NCBI GenBank assembly: GCA_907164885.2
Contig: OU015490.1
Coordinates: 12,326,966-12,390,965, forward strand
Direction: 5' to 3'
DNA: 64,000 bases
Source: Dolomedes plantarius
Lineage: Eukaryota; Arthropoda; Arachnida; Araneae; Dolomedidae
A program made the translations under genes and the position numbers. Shown here piece by piece: positions 51,286 to 63,744 of this stretch; the first letter of the stretch is position 1, and each line of letters starts with the position of its first letter. The notes beneath the pieces were generated by a model. It saw nothing but the letters and a program-made list of their open reading frames with translations. It searched no databases and had not been told where the DNA came from.

Positions 51286-51956
51286 ATTGCATGTGACGTT
51301 GGGTTCTTTATTAAAGACTTGAAGTTGAACGACACAAACATTTACTAAGAATTGAAGAAAACACAATAAAACACAAAACACTGAGACGTCCTACTCGACG
51401 ATCTCCAAGAAGTTCCAGTTCCTTCTGCCTAATTTTGTAATTTAAATTACTTACTCCCTCGCTAATTCGCATAAAAGTGTTCTCTATCTGTGCGGTGGCC
51501 TAGTAGGCTGAATCTCAAACATCACATTGCGCTTGTAACACATTCAACCGACAGGTTTTTGGCAGAAATGTTGAAACCGTTTATTTCACTATGGACATAC
51601 TTTTTAAACTGTAAGGTTTTTAAAATAGTCAATACAGATAATAAAAATGATCTTTTAACTCATTTCATTCATTTTATTTAGTCAAATAATTAGAGTTAAA
51701 AATGTTTGGTTTCTGACTTTGATCATTCTTCAACTGCCCATTCGCAAAGTGAGCAATTTCGAATGCTCAAAGTGCGAAGTTAAATTAAGTTTCGTACTCT
51801 GCACACTTCTGATTTGCCCATACGCGAAATAATGATTTGTAAATGACCCAAGTCCGAAATAATGTAACATTTCGGACTTTGCGCATTTGTATGTGATTCA
51901 TTCGCGTTGTGAGCATTTTTTTTGGATATTGTCCGATCTCGGAGTTGGGTGCCCAA
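51286..51956. other. Unassigned DNA with possible SINE head
   Basis: GTGCGGTGGCCTAGTAGGCT at 51492 is A-box-like, but no B box follows at the right distance. The stretch 51735-51900 has repeated AAGT-GAAAT motifs (GCAAAGTGAGCAATTTCGAA, TGCGCATTTG) that look like a worn tandem repeat. Confidence 0.35.
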
Positions 51957-52545
<589 letters not shown>

Positions 52546-52705
52546 ATATATATATATAACCCCCTTAAGGGTCGTTCTTACAAAGGAGGTATGAAATTTC
52601 CCGTTCTAAAGAGGGAATCAGAAAAATGGGCCCCGTAAGCTAAAGGTTAATAATATCAGGAACAGCCTTAGCTGATGGTGGTGAAACTACAGTGTAAAAA
52701 GAAGA
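52546..52705 (-). repeat. Three-copy dispersed repeat, copy 3
   Basis: The minus strand matches 20541-20660 (AGCTTACGGGGCCCATTTTT) and 28788-28840. Confidence 0.6.
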
Positions 52706-52707
52706 TG

Positions 52708-52711
<4 letters not shown>

Positions 52712-52783
<72 letters not shown>
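52712..52783. repeat. (TA)n microsatellite
   Basis: About 36 TA units. Confidence 0.97.
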
Positions 52784-52786
<3 letters not shown>

Positions 52787-52987
52787 GCACTTTGGAATCA
52801 TTTTGTACGAAGATATCATCTGTCAGCCGCAGTGACAGTGACGTCAAGGTGTCAAATGATGATGAATAGGTATATAAAACTATTTTAATCAGATCTCAAT
52901 GCAATAGGCTGTAAGGTACTTGTAAGATACTAATGTTTTATGGTAACAAATTGATCTAAACTAAAGGGTGTTTACTGTGTTTAATTT

Positions 52988-53075
52988 TAAAATTCCGTGT
53001 ATAATCCGCACCCCATTTTTACTGACCTACTTTAAGGAATAAAAATGCGGCCTATACACGCGCAAATACGGTAAA
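52988..53075. mobile_element. Very short palindromic MITE
   Basis: TTCCGTGTATAATCCGCACC pairs with ACCGTATTTGCGCGTGTATA / GGCCGCATTTTT on the other strand. It is 88 bp with almost no loop, and its end style resembles 3141-3455. Confidence 0.55.
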
Positions 53076-53810
53076 TTGAGTATTTTTATTTTACTTAAAA
53101 CCTTTATTGACATAATAGTTTCTTCTCATAAACACTTACTACTTTTATTGTACTTTTCTGGAACAATAGCAGTGTTTCACAAGTGCACTAGTCATGATAA
53201 TAAATTTGTCTATACATCAAAGTATTAAAAAATCATAAACTCATCTATATGCTTCTATGAAATTTATTTGATAGAAACAATTTAAAATATTTAAAATATT
53301 TAAAAAGCCATTGTATACTATTTTCTTTTGTCTTTAATACATAAATGCGAATCGCATGATTTTCAGGGGGTTTTCTTTTGGCTCCTGCACAATATTCCGG
53401 CACTGCCTGGTAATGAGGGCAGTTTTGAAGAAGAATTGCAAGTTCATGAATTTCTATCCATTTGAAGCAGATGGTAAAGGAGAACATTAGTGATCCTTCT
53501 CGCTGGATATTTCTTACTAGAAACATTTGTTATATTTCCTTTCAATGCAGTTTTCTTTATTCTCAGTCATTATTTCCTTTATTCATTCACGGGAAAAACC
53601 TTTCTTTTCCACCAAACTGCCTGAAAGGGAGTTTTTTTCCCAGAGGTTTTAAATATTTCATCGCCTGATGGGTAAAGAAATAGCTGAATGTTGCAGTTTA
53701 TATTCCTTTCCTCTATTATGTATAGTGAAAATGGCCAAGTTTACAGAAACAACTTTATTGGCGCTACTTACGCAAGCAATGTCATTAGCGAAATTAAATG
53801 TTAGACATAC
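53076..53810. other. AT-rich DNA, no gene recognised
   Basis: A 93-codon minus ORF (53245-53526) has no recognised motif. Nothing else. Confidence 0.45.
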
Positions 53811-54535
53811 TTAAGGGGACAGTGGACCTTCAAACCTAACTTTTTTTGTTTTGAATGGATTTGCTTGAAATTTGAATACGTGATTAGTACCATAGATATG
53901 TCAAAGTGGTAAAATTTAAAGATGAAATATTAATAATTTTTTAAATTATGAATTATTAATTATATCAAAAATTGGCCTACTTAAAAATGTTCCATGCGCA
54001 TTTCTTTTGCATATAATATGGTAATTTTTATTCACAGGATACCTTATAGAAATAATAATGAAACTTATTGCTTATTTTAAGCATTCATTAAAAATATAAA
54101 GAGAAAAAATAATAATAGTGAAAACACCTTTTTTATTACGCAAAATACCTATAAATCATCTTTTCAAGTACAAAATTTAGAAATTCTGAGCTACGAAGCA
54201 TAATGTTTTTCAATATGATTTATTTGATATACAGTTAAGTATATAAAACTTAAATTTCAAAGCAATACGATAATTATAAATGCGCCTGGAGCAGTTTGAA
54301 TTTTCGTATGACATGAAAATTTTTATTTTGAGAAAAACACATTTAAAGTTATTGCTATTTGTAACCACATAATACCTAAATTAAATACAAATGCCTATAA
54401 CTAAGAAAGTAATCACAGAAATTAAAAATTCTTTTTGCAACACATTCCTACTCGTCCGTAGTTTCACAATTCTATAAAATAAAAAAATAGAATTTTTGGA
54501 CAAATTTCACAATTTTGAGTCTACTGTCCCCTTAA
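53811..54535. mobile_element. Dispersed inverted-end repeat, copy D
   Basis: Best-preserved ends of the family: TTAAGGGGACAGTGGACC against TTAAGGGGACAGTAGACT (reverse complement of the right end). 725 bp, AT-rich and non-coding. Confidence 0.8.
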
Positions 54536-54685
54536 TTTTTACCAGACATTTAAAGTGAAAAGTTTTCTCGTGGCAACATAGTTTTCTGTAGTTAAAACAA
54601 ACATAAACCACAGTATAGTATCCATATAATTAATTTCGATTTAACGTACAAATTTTTTAAAAGATCGTTGAATTAGAACGATAAT

Positions 54686-54940
54686 TAGGGCTCGGGGCCT
54701 AGTGGTAGCGCATCTGCTTTGGGTACTGAAGGTGCTGGGATCGAATCCCGACAAGCGACACTAAATATCTCTGTGTCTAGGCTCGATATGAGAACGTTAA
54801 ATCCGTTTAACGGAAAGTCCTTGTATGAAGTCAGATAGCGTGGGGGAGGGTACGATCCCCCAGATGGTGCCCCTGAAGGTGGACGGTCAAAATGAAGGTG
54901 GCACGTGGCTATTTTGTTTACCATGCGTTCTCGTATCTTC
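54686..54940 (+). repeat. tRNA-derived SINE, family 2
   Basis: GGGGCCTAGTGGTAGCGCAT is an A box and GCTGGGATCGAATCCCGACA a B box at tRNA spacing. Downstream GGTCAAAATGAAGGTGGCAC is shared with the fragment at 55900-56066. The 3' end is not defined. Overlapping ORFs are incidental. Confidence 0.8.
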
Positions 54941-55059
54941 GAATTTTTCCCGAAGTAATCGTCGGAGGTTAAACGTGATTAATTATGCATGCATTTTTCT
55001 AGTCACCCGTAACCTGCGGCGCATGCCCCTTGGGAGTGACTAATTGTATATATGGTATG

Positions 55060-55464
55060 CGTTTTCTACTTTCTAGTCAGTATTTTCGCGATGTTGATAT
55101 TTACAGGGAGATAAATCTCCCCACTATTCAAAATTATCTTCAAAATCTTACTATTAACTTCCATAAAGATTTACGAAATGATCTTATTAAAAATCTTGCC
55201 GATTATGACCCTGCTGACCCAGCTAACATATATTGGTTTGTTTTACTGGTTTGGAGCGCTACGGTCAGTTTTTGCTACACGAGTCCCGGGCTCTTTTAAT
55301 TAGACCGGGACCTACTGCTTAAAGACGATTCCGAACGGCTACAAACGTCCATGACAAGCGTGGGATTCGCACCCACAGACTTTGGTACCGAATGCCCGCG
55401 CCCTAGCCATCCGGCCCCAGCTAACAAGAAACATCCCTGTGACATTCTTGCTCGTAACTTTTAA
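55060..55464 (+). pseudogene. LINE ORF2 C-terminus interrupted by a SINE
   Basis: Reading: SSQYFRDVDIYREINLPTI, QNYLQNLTINFHKDLRNDLI, KNLADYDPADPAN. This follows the C-terminal end of Jockey/CR1-type non-LTR polymerases. The frame is cut by a SINE at 55229. It continues on the far side of the SINE in the same frame, with a short basic tail (KKHPCDILARNF), to TAA at 55462-55464. The element is 5'-truncated, as most LINE copies are. The family (Jockey, CR1 or I) cannot be settled from this piece. Confidence 0.7.
55229..55416 (-). repeat. tRNA-derived SINE, family 1, with 10-bp target duplication
   Basis: CCAGCTAACA occurs at 55219-55228 and 55417-55426. The minus-strand A box is CCGGATGGCTAGGGCGCG and the B box GGGTGCGAATCCCACGC. 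The body GTAGCCGTTCGGAATCGTCT matches the other copies. The 188-bp length is probably near full length. Confidence 0.9.
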
Positions 55465-55850
55465 TTGTTTGTCCTGTTCTTTGTTCGCTCAGTCTCTTTT
55501 CTCCCCATGTTTTACCTTTACTGGTACTTTCAAAGCTTTTCGGTTTCCCCACCTTCTATTTTCCTTCCTACTTTCGTTTTTTTACTGATCACTGAAGTGT
55601 TATTCATTGCTATATCATCCTACAGTGGAGGGCCCGGCCCATGTACTGTAGTTACCACTACTCTTCCTGATTTTTTTTCTAGTCAGATAGGAGCAAAGCA
55701 GTTCGACGGAACATACGAACTGACTTTCGGGAGTTACTGATGAGCGTATAATTTATGTCAAAGGCAACAAGTCTTGTCTTTGCTTTTAAATGATTCTAAA
55801 TAAAAAGTTAAATGCTCATTCACCTGGTCTTCATTTTCCCGTTCTCACCT
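55465..55850 (+). other. Probable LINE 3' untranslated region
   Basis: T-rich non-coding sequence after the LINE stop codon, with an AATAAAAAGTTAAATG near 55799. The exact 3' end is unknown. Confidence 0.4.
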
Positions 55851-55899
55851 GAACTTTGCTAAACCCCTTTTTTTAGACGAAGGAAGTTACGCCTCATGT

Positions 55900-56066
55900 A
55901 ACAGATCGGTCAAAATGGAAGTGGCACGTGGCTAAATGGGACTACGACCCTTGTGGTGTCATTATAAAACCGAAGCCGTAACTTTTCGCCTTCTAGCCTA
56001 TATGGACCTGCTCTGGAGTACATTCTGACCAGGGGACATTAAATTTAACAACAACAACATCAGAAT
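55900..56066 (+). repeat. SINE 3' fragment with (CAA)n tail
   Basis: GGTCAAAATGGAAGTGGCAC, then CCCTTGTGGTGTCATTATAA and AACAACAACAACATC. The second block matches CTCTTGTGGTGCTAATTCAA of the SINE at 63373-63728. Confidence 0.7.
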
Positions 56067-56750
56067 GACAATTACTAGCAAAGTGATTACATGTCATGAA
56101 AACTATTTCTGTATATTAATAGATGTTTTGATACAAAGACATTTAATATCACATTCCCTTTAAAAACTCAATAAAAAATCCTTTATATTAGAGATGCATT
56201 CAGAACAGAATTGCAACTTTCGTTATACTATGTAGAAAAAATATATTGAGGGATATATAAGTGAATGTTTTCAATTTAACACGTTTGACTTCCAAAATTT
56301 CTATGTCAATAGTACTTTGGACAATGCAGGTATTAGATTTCTTTATGTAACGTTTTCGCACCCTGCTTCCTTCAGTGTTTATGCACTTTACAAAAATATA
56401 CACAGCGCATTTTATTAGAACGGGTTTTCTGTGATTTGTTTTTATCAGTACATTTCTAGAAGAATTTTCCCTTATGTGTAATGTATTTACTAGACCTGTC
56501 CAGTGTACAATATTATATAAAACGTCCTTTTTTTTGTCTTAATACATAAACTAAAGCTTTAAAGACTAATTATCGAAAACCACATTCTAGGATTTGTCCG
56601 ATGCCAGATAAGATGTTAAGCTCTGCTGTACATCTGTACTTTCCTATCTTTCAATGGATATCTAAACTTCCTAACAAGATGTCTAAAATTTTGTTGTCTA
56701 ACACCCAAATTCTAGCACTAACAATTTTTTCTTTTATATTCTGGAACTTA
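56067..56750. other. AT-rich DNA, no gene recognised
   Basis: Nothing seen. Confidence 0.5.
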
Positions 56751-56860
56751 TTACAGTTATAGGACAGCTTATATAGTACAGTTACGAGATACACAGTTAA
56801 GAAACAATACAGTTAACAGTTAAAACATAAAATATATAAAACATAGTTAAAACACATAAA
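56751..56860 (-). repeat. 3' LTR fragment of the second gypsy element
   Basis: TATATAGTACAGTTACGAGA, ATACAGTTAACAGTTAAAAC and AAAACATAGTTAAAACA match the 5' LTR. The R-U5 side is missing or too diverged to see. Confidence 0.75.
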
Positions 56861-56944
56861 ACATCTCTCCCTTTTTCAAAGTGTTTTCACACAAAATAAA
56901 ACACGTGTTTACATGTACCCATACCTCAAGGGAGGTCTACTTAC

Positions 56945-59900
56945 TCATCCAGACCTGGTTATATATGGTTTAAAGTTCATATTATTTTCCTCAGTTGTTT
57001 CCGACTCAAAATTACAATTCCTAAAATTAACATTTTCATTTATACAACCAATAGTAGAATCACTAATTTCTTCACTATTTCTAAAATTAGGTGAGTTATA
57101 CGAAGGTTTCAGATCTACTCTATTCCTTCTTTTCATACGATTAAACTCATTTTTTAACCAATAACTTCTAGGACTAGTATCTTTTTTTTTATAACTTTCC
57201 CCGTTCCCAAGAATTACCAGTACGAATTAAAACATTTTGATTGGGAGGTAGATCTGACAACGGCTTCGACGTTTTATCATAACATGATTTAGACAAATTT
57301 TGCTTGTTTAAAATTTTTTCCCTTGTGTTAACCTGAATTTCTGGAATTAGTAGCTGTCTATTTAAGGTATTTTAGTTCGAACTCGCCTACTCATTAAAGC
57401 CTGGGCTGGTGAAAACTATTTTTTTAAAGGTTTATTTCTATATTCCATTAACGCTGTATAAATACTTTGCTCAGTTATATTGAATTTTTTAAGAATACTC
57501 TTCGCTATTTTAACTCCACTTTCAGCCTGGCCGTTTGATTTAGCATATCTGGGGCTGCTATTAATAATTTCAAAATCCCATTCCAATGCAAACTTTTTAA
57601 ACTCATGAGTTAAACGGCATATTATCTGCAAATAAAACTCTGGTAATACCATGCGTGCTAAACATTTTTAAGTTACAAATTACTTCACTCTCCCGCTTAT
57701 TATTCATGGGAACGATTTCCAACCATTTAGTTTAATAATCCATTAAGACTAAGTAATCCTTTTTTCCGAATTCACAAATATCACACCCCACCTTTTCAAA
57801 ACGCAAAGAAAAAATTTCATGTGAAATGAGTGGTTCTTTACAGTTTTTTGGTCTATTTTTCACAAACGAAACACTTAGCAACTAAGTTTTCAATATCATT
57901 TGACATATTTGGGCCAATACAACAGTTCTCTAGCTCTTGACTTACATTTTTCCACGCCAAAATGTCCCTCATGGATTTTATTTAACATTTCCCTTCTAAG
58001 ATCACTCGGGAGTATAATTTTATTATTTAAGACGACAATACCATCCTCCTCAAAAAGATTTGCCTCAACTTAAAATAATGTCTCAGTTTCTGGCACTGCA
58101 TTTTTATCATTAGGCCACCCCTCTTTACAATAATATACTAGTTTACTCAATATTGGATCTCGTGACGTAGAATCTCTAAAGATATTAAGCTTTTTCTCAG
58201 TTATTTGCATATGTCTTGGTAGCTTTCACACAATGCACCATCTCTTTAAGAAAAGTATCACAGTCACTGTCCTGTTTAAGAAAGGATCTAGACAACAAAT
58301 CAGCGACATACATATGTTTACCTGGTAAATACATTACATCAAGATAAAACTTAAGTAATTTCAACTTCATTCTTTTAATCTACAAGATAGTACATTTACA
58401 TTTTTATTTGAAATTGACACTAATGGTTTAGGATCTGTATGAACAATTACTTTCCTACCATATATAAAATTATGAAATTTCTTAGTTGCAAAGACTATAC
58501 TCAAATATTCCTTTTCAACTTGAGCATAGTTTTGCTCTGCATCAGACAAACTACGAGATGCAAAAGCTATTGGTTGGCCCTCCTGTAGCAAACAACAACC
58601 AAGTCAATTTTTGAGCTATCACATTGCAACACAACTTGTTTCTTGCAGTCAAATGTTCCAAGTACTGGGGATTTGCTTACCATTAGTTTTAACTCATTAA
58701 GTGCCTTAGAATGAATGGGTAACCAATTCCAATGAACACTAGATTTATGCAACTCTCTTAAAGGAGCGGTAAACTCTGACATGTTTGGTATGAACTTCCT
58801 TAAGTTAATCATGCCCAAAATTCTTTGTAACTCTTTTATTACTAGGAGTTTCAAAATTTAAGATTGCCTTAACCTGCTCGGGATCTGGTTTCATTCCAAA
58901 TTTATTAAACACATACCCAACATATTTCACTTCACTTTATATTGTTACTTACAAGGATTAAATTTCACATTTAGTTTTCGAGCTCTTTCAATAACTCTAT
59001 CAAGAATGTCATCATGCTCCTGAGGGGTTTCAGCAGCAATTAACAAATCAAAATAAATTAACACACTAGGAATATCACCAAAATTTCTCTTGAAATTTTA
59101 ACTTATGGGGCACTACTTAATCCAAAAGGTAGTCTGTTGAATTTAAAATAACCAAAGGGAGTACAAAATTTACACAACTCACTAGATTCCCTGTCAAGCT
59201 GTATTTGATAAAACCCATCTTTTAAATCCAGAACAGAGTAAACACTTTTACTACACAATTTTGTGAACAGTTCGAATTAAATGAAACTCTTTATTACTTT
59301 GTTTAGATCCTGTGGGTCTAAACATATCCTAATAGTTCCATCCGGTTTTTCAACAATAACCAAATTGTTTACCCATCTCACTGGACTATCTACTTCCCTA
59401 ATTATACCCTCATTTTTAAGAACCTGCAATTTATCTTTTAATTTACACTTAATAACTTCAGGAATTTGCCTAGGCGGCCTAGCAATAGGTACAGCATTGT
59501 CTATTTTTATAGAACACTTAAAATTGAAAGTACCCAATCCTTCAAATACATCTCTATTCTTATCCATGAATCGATCTTTATCCAGTACTGCCCACACATT
59601 TCCTTTTAATAAGATCAAATTCAACAGAACTAGACAATCCAAGCAATGGTTTAGAATATTTTTTACAATCTACAATTACAAATTCAACACATTTAAAATT
59701 GCTACCAATTTTACACATAAAATCAACAATACCAACTGGCTTAATTTTATCACCTCCATAAACTTCTAATACTATATTAGTTGGTTTTAAACAAGATTTA
59801 GATTTTAAAGTCTTAAAAATGTTGCTAGGTATCGCATTTACATCAGCACCTGTATCAATTTTAAAACGCAATATATCACAACCTACCTGCACTTCTTGTA
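56945..59900 (-). pseudogene. pol: pol of the second gypsy element
   Basis: Domains in minus-strand order are as follows. Protease: FKIDTGADVNAIP (about 59850). RT: DSPVRWVNNLVIVEKPDGTI and RICLDPQDLNKVI (about 59350); at 59040-59062 the active site reads IYFDLLIA, so one Asp of the usual pair is absent. The connection region has LQRILGMINLRKFIPN. RNase H: FASRSLSDAEQNYAQVEKEY and VHTDPKPLVS. Integrase: the last part, SSPRYAKSNGQAESGVKIAK (catalytic Glu), then worn sequence to RRNRVDLKPSYNSPN and KPYITRSG. The integrase zinc finger and first Asp are badly worn. Non-functional. Confidence 0.85.
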
Positions 59901-60209
59901 TCTAACTTGAACTTTTAGCTACACTATTAATTTTATCATGTTTAATACAATCTAAAACAATACTATCACTTAAAACATCTACTGATTTCTGTTTTAACTT
60001 TGAATATTGACACCCAACTGCAAAATGATTAAATTTTCCACACTTATTACACTGTTATCCAAAAGCAGGACATTGAGCTTTTTTATGTTCACGTTTGCAT
60101 TTTTTACATAAATACACACTAGTCTGATTCGATGTAGTTAGTTTCTTTTTACTGAACACTCCTTCTCGAAAACTCTGACGCCGGCAATTAGACCTTCGGT
60201 TTCGCTCGG

Positions 60210-60818
60210 TCAGCTGTACTTTCGTATCTCGGCAAGGTGCCACAACATCAACATTAGTTGCCTTTCTTTGTTCATTAGTTGCCTTTTGTTGAATTTCAGT
60301 CTTTTACTCAATTCCGAAGCTCGACACATTTCAGTAGTCTTATCTAAATCTAATTTATGTTCACGCAGAAGCCTTTCTTGAAGTGTTTTATCCACTGTTC
60401 CAAGCACGATACGGTCACGCAAAACACTTTCGGTTTGGTCGCTATATTCACAGTGTTTGACGAGCTTACGCAAGTCCGTCACAAAATCATCGAAACGTTC
60501 GTTTTCCTCTTGTTGGAGGGAATTAAAAATATATCGCTCCACCACAACATTCCGACGACGATTAGCATATAGTTCAAAGGCCTTTAAAACCGTTTTGAAA
60601 TCACTTCGTTCTGCTTCTGTCAATGGGAATGTGTTATACAATTCCACTACATCGTGACCCACACAATTAAGTAGAATAGCTACTCGTACATCATCTGCTT
60701 TTTCTGTATGGCCACCAGCTTTTAAAAATATTTCAAAGTTCTGACGAAATTTACGCCATTCTTCAGCCACGTTTCCGTTAAGGCAAAGTGGTTTGGGAGC
60801 TTTTAAAGATGCCTCCAT
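60210..60818 (-). pseudogene. gag: gag of the second gypsy element
   Basis: The start MEASLKAPKPLCLNGNVAEEW lies 63 bp after the primer-binding site. The capsid-like part includes WRKFRQNFEIFLKAG, RVAILLNCVGHDVVELYNTF and ENERFDDFVTDLRKLVKHCEY, typical of gypsy capsids in arthropods. The frame breaks near 60300. Two zinc knuckles follow in other frames: CKKCKREHKKAQC at about 60060-60110 and CNKCGKFNHFAVGC just after, interrupted by a stop. The N-terminal 200 codons are otherwise open. Confidence 0.82.
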
Positions 60819-60881
60819 ATTCCGAAAGTCATAAATCCTTTTCTACCTTTCCTCGCTTAGCGGTTCGACTCGACTACTCCA

Positions 60882-61092
60882 TGTTATATACAAGTGCTTT
60901 TATTAACAGAGAGCCACTATTACAGTTACAGTACAGTTTATATAGTACAGTTACGAGATACAGACACAGTTAAGAAACATAATACAGTTAACAGTTAAAA
61001 CATATAAAATATGTAAAACATAGTTAAAACAATACTCTAAAGTGAGGGAAATGCAAATAGGTTGGTTGACCAGTTATATCGAACACGTAACA
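60882..61092 (-). repeat. 5' LTR of the second gypsy element
   Basis: The minus strand starts TGTTACGTGTTCGATATAAC and ends TGTATATAACA (211 bp). It contains CTATATAAACTG (promoter) and AATAAAAGC (poly(A)). Next is TGGAGTAGTCGAGTCGAACC, a primer-binding site that begins with TGG as expected for tRNA priming. Confidence 0.82.
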
Positions 61093-61642
61093 ACATTCTT
61101 TTGATTTTAAATATATTTTTTTATTTAAGAAATTTTGAAATCATTCAAGAATATATATACATATATATGTTTGAAATTGTGTAAGAATATTTTATTTATT
61201 TATAGATGTTGAATATTATAATACTATTCTGATTATTGTATGAATTATTTGTACATGTTCAATATTATATTATACTTCACCATGAATAATTTATCTATTT
61301 GCAGTATTAAAAATTTTAAAATGTATGAACATGTTTTTTAGCAGTATTTCTTATGAATGGCTTTTTTAAGTTGTACAAACGTAAGCAGAAACTTTACTGT
61401 ATTTTTTGTATTTCACGCAGCAATTTTTTTTGGAAACTTTATTGCTCTACAGAACTTTTCACATGGTAAAAGAACATTTTTCAGTGCCATGCCAAGGATA
61501 AATTGAATTTCGTGGAAAAGAGCAAACATTTACGCTCTTTCCGTATGTGCCAATCTTCGTTTGCTCATTTGAATGTGCTGTTCCTCTCCTTTTCATTTGT
61601 AAATATATCTTAGCCAGAGTGTGTGAATATATATCACCTACA
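61093..61642. other. AT-rich DNA, no gene recognised
   Basis: Nothing seen. Confidence 0.5.
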
Positions 61643-62150
61643 CACTGAATATTTTCAGAATGGAACATTTTGTTTCGTAAATTCCCAATGGAAACTTTAT
61701 TTTGTAACTTTTACTTTTGTATGCTTTATTTAAAATTACTTTTTTAAGCGCACAATTTAATACTTATAGGATATCCATTGTGAATTTATTACATGAAAAG
61801 ATAAATCTATTTTAAATTAGGTTAAAAACCAAATCAGCTCACTGATGTAAATGTTATAAGAGTAAGAAAAAGCTAAGTCCATTTCATACATTACCTACGC
61901 ACTGAATATATTCAGAAGGGAACATTTTTCTTCGTAAGTTCAAAAGAAAATACTATTTTATACCATTAACTTTTATATGTTTTACTTTAAATTTATTTTT
62001 TTAAACTTTTAAGTGCATAGCTGAATCCTTTTAGGATATGCATTGTGCATTTACAATATGAAAAGCTTAACCTGTTTTTAATTAAGCTAAAAAGCAAATA
62101 ATCTTACCGATGTAAATCTTATAAGCACATGAGTCAGCTCAGTACATGTC
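61643..62150. repeat. Diverged tandem duplication, period 257 bp
   Basis: The unit starting CACTGAATATTTTCAGAATG (61643) recurs as CACTGAATATATTCAGAAGG (61900). Matches continue through GGATATCCATTGTG/GGATATGCATTGTG and GATGTAAATGTTATAAG/GATGTAAATCTTATAAG. There are two copies only; no third is evident. Confidence 0.8.
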
Positions 62151-63356
62151 ACGGATAAAAGAAACAACATGCGGGATTAAACTTTTGAATGCCAATTTAG
62201 ATTAAAAATAATTGAAACTGTGCCGTAAACAAATTATATTCCGTAACTATTATATATGAAGGTTACAAAGAAATAAAATTCTATGCAGCAATTCTTGTAC
62301 TTTATAGACAGATTAGAAATACCTTAAGTACTCATCATTTAAATATTCTGAGACTCGATTTTAGGTCTTAATTGTTTCCTTAAAAATTACCACAAATTAT
62401 CTACGTCAAAAACAAATAATAAATATATTTGTTTCAAAAGGTCAATTCAAATCGCATTATAATATGTGATTTATCCTTTATTTTTTACTGCACCGAAACT
62501 GAAAAATATTGGCATCATAATAGATTTATTTTTATCATATCAAAATGATATAGCAGAGTAAGCATTTTATCATACCAATTATCATATCAAAACAAGAAAC
62601 TTGTAATACATAAAAATTGGGTTTTTTTTAAATTCAAAATTCCTTAAACTGCAAATTAAATGTATTTAAAGGCAATCTATAAAGCACTGTTATTTTGTTC
62701 GGTTATTTAAAGTGATTTGTTAATCAGGGGAATTACTGATCCATTCTTTTTCAATTAGTTCAGAAGAGCAATGAAGAACAGTTGCAAATTACACGTTGCT
62801 TTCATTTATACGTCATTTAATAAGATTTGCTGTATTTACGATTTTATTCCACCTAATTTTGCCTTCTGTCTAATAATACGCATTATGAGATCCGTTCATT
62901 ATGTCATTAAATTACACTAACTTCATTTGCTCCAATTACATTCTAAGCAATTTTATTACTCTGCGTTAAAAACTGCGTTCTGAATAAATAGGGGATTTGT
63001 TTCCGCTTTAAACGAAAGCGAATATTTTTGTTTTGTGTAAGATGAAAGTGGTCAGAAATTTAAAGTTTCCTTGGAAATCAATCAGGATATTATACACCGG
63101 AGGTGGCCAAGATAGACAGTGTTAATAAACATTTGGGAAAGTCTACTCAGAAGAGCTAAACACAGAAAAAGTTATTGATGGTTAGAATGACATTTTAAGC
63201 ATTGTTATTGTGACAAGGATCGTACTGTGGATTATAATCAGTAAGTATGACGACAGTGATTACTCATGAGTTAACAATTCATTAATTTTTTTTAAACATC
63301 TCGACACAAATATATTTAAACCTAAGTATATTCAAATTGATATATACATATAAAAT
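62151..63356. other. AT-rich DNA, no gene recognised
   Basis: Nothing seen. Confidence 0.5.
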
Positions 63357-63372
63357 ATATAATTCACTTCAT

Positions 63373-63728
63373 AGGGTGCGGTAGCCCAGTTAGCAACAAC
63401 AGCGGGTCAGTGATCTGAACGCCCCTGGTTCGATGCTCGTCGATGCAATTCCACCGCCGTGTTCACTAATGGTGGCCGGGGCACGTAAAATAGGGCGTGG
63501 CTGCAATGTCCTCCAACTTCTTAAATTTACCTCTGGAGGTGTGGGGTCAAGTGTTCTGGTGTCGTCACTTGACCCGGTTCAAAATTACGGGACCGGTCAT
63601 TTAGCCAAGTCGGATTCCGACTCTTGTGGTGCTAATTCAAAACAGGAGCCGAACCTTCATCACTCATAGCCTTCGGGACCTGATATGATGTTGCTTTCGT
63701 TCAAGTGTCATAAGCAACAACAACAACA
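63373..63728 (+). repeat. tRNA-derived SINE with (CAA)n tail and 16-bp target duplication
   Basis: ATATAATTCACTTCAT occurs at 63357-63372 and 63729-63744. A box GCGGTAGCCCAGTTAGCA and B box CCTGGTTCGATGCTCG lie at tRNA spacing. The 356-bp element ends AAGCAACAACAACAACA. It is well preserved, probably a recent insertion. The ORF 63433-63669 is incidental. Confidence 0.93.
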
Positions 63729-63744
63729 ATATAATTCACTTCAT

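Larger units (their letters stand above)
56751..61092 (-). mobile_element. Second Ty3/gypsy retrotransposon, decayed
   Basis: Minus-strand order is LTR, primer-binding site, gag, protease, RT, RNase H, integrase and 3' LTR piece. Its proteins resemble the gypsy group often annotated as K02A2.6-like. They are not close to the element at 20.7 kb, so this is a separate lineage. Many stops and small deletions. Confidence 0.9.

Noticed and set aside
54686..54760. Possible functional tRNA gene
   Set aside because: A and B boxes are present but the acceptor ends do not pair cleanly, and the sequence continues into a SINE body. The same holds for 42290-42478, 55229-55416 and 63373-63728.
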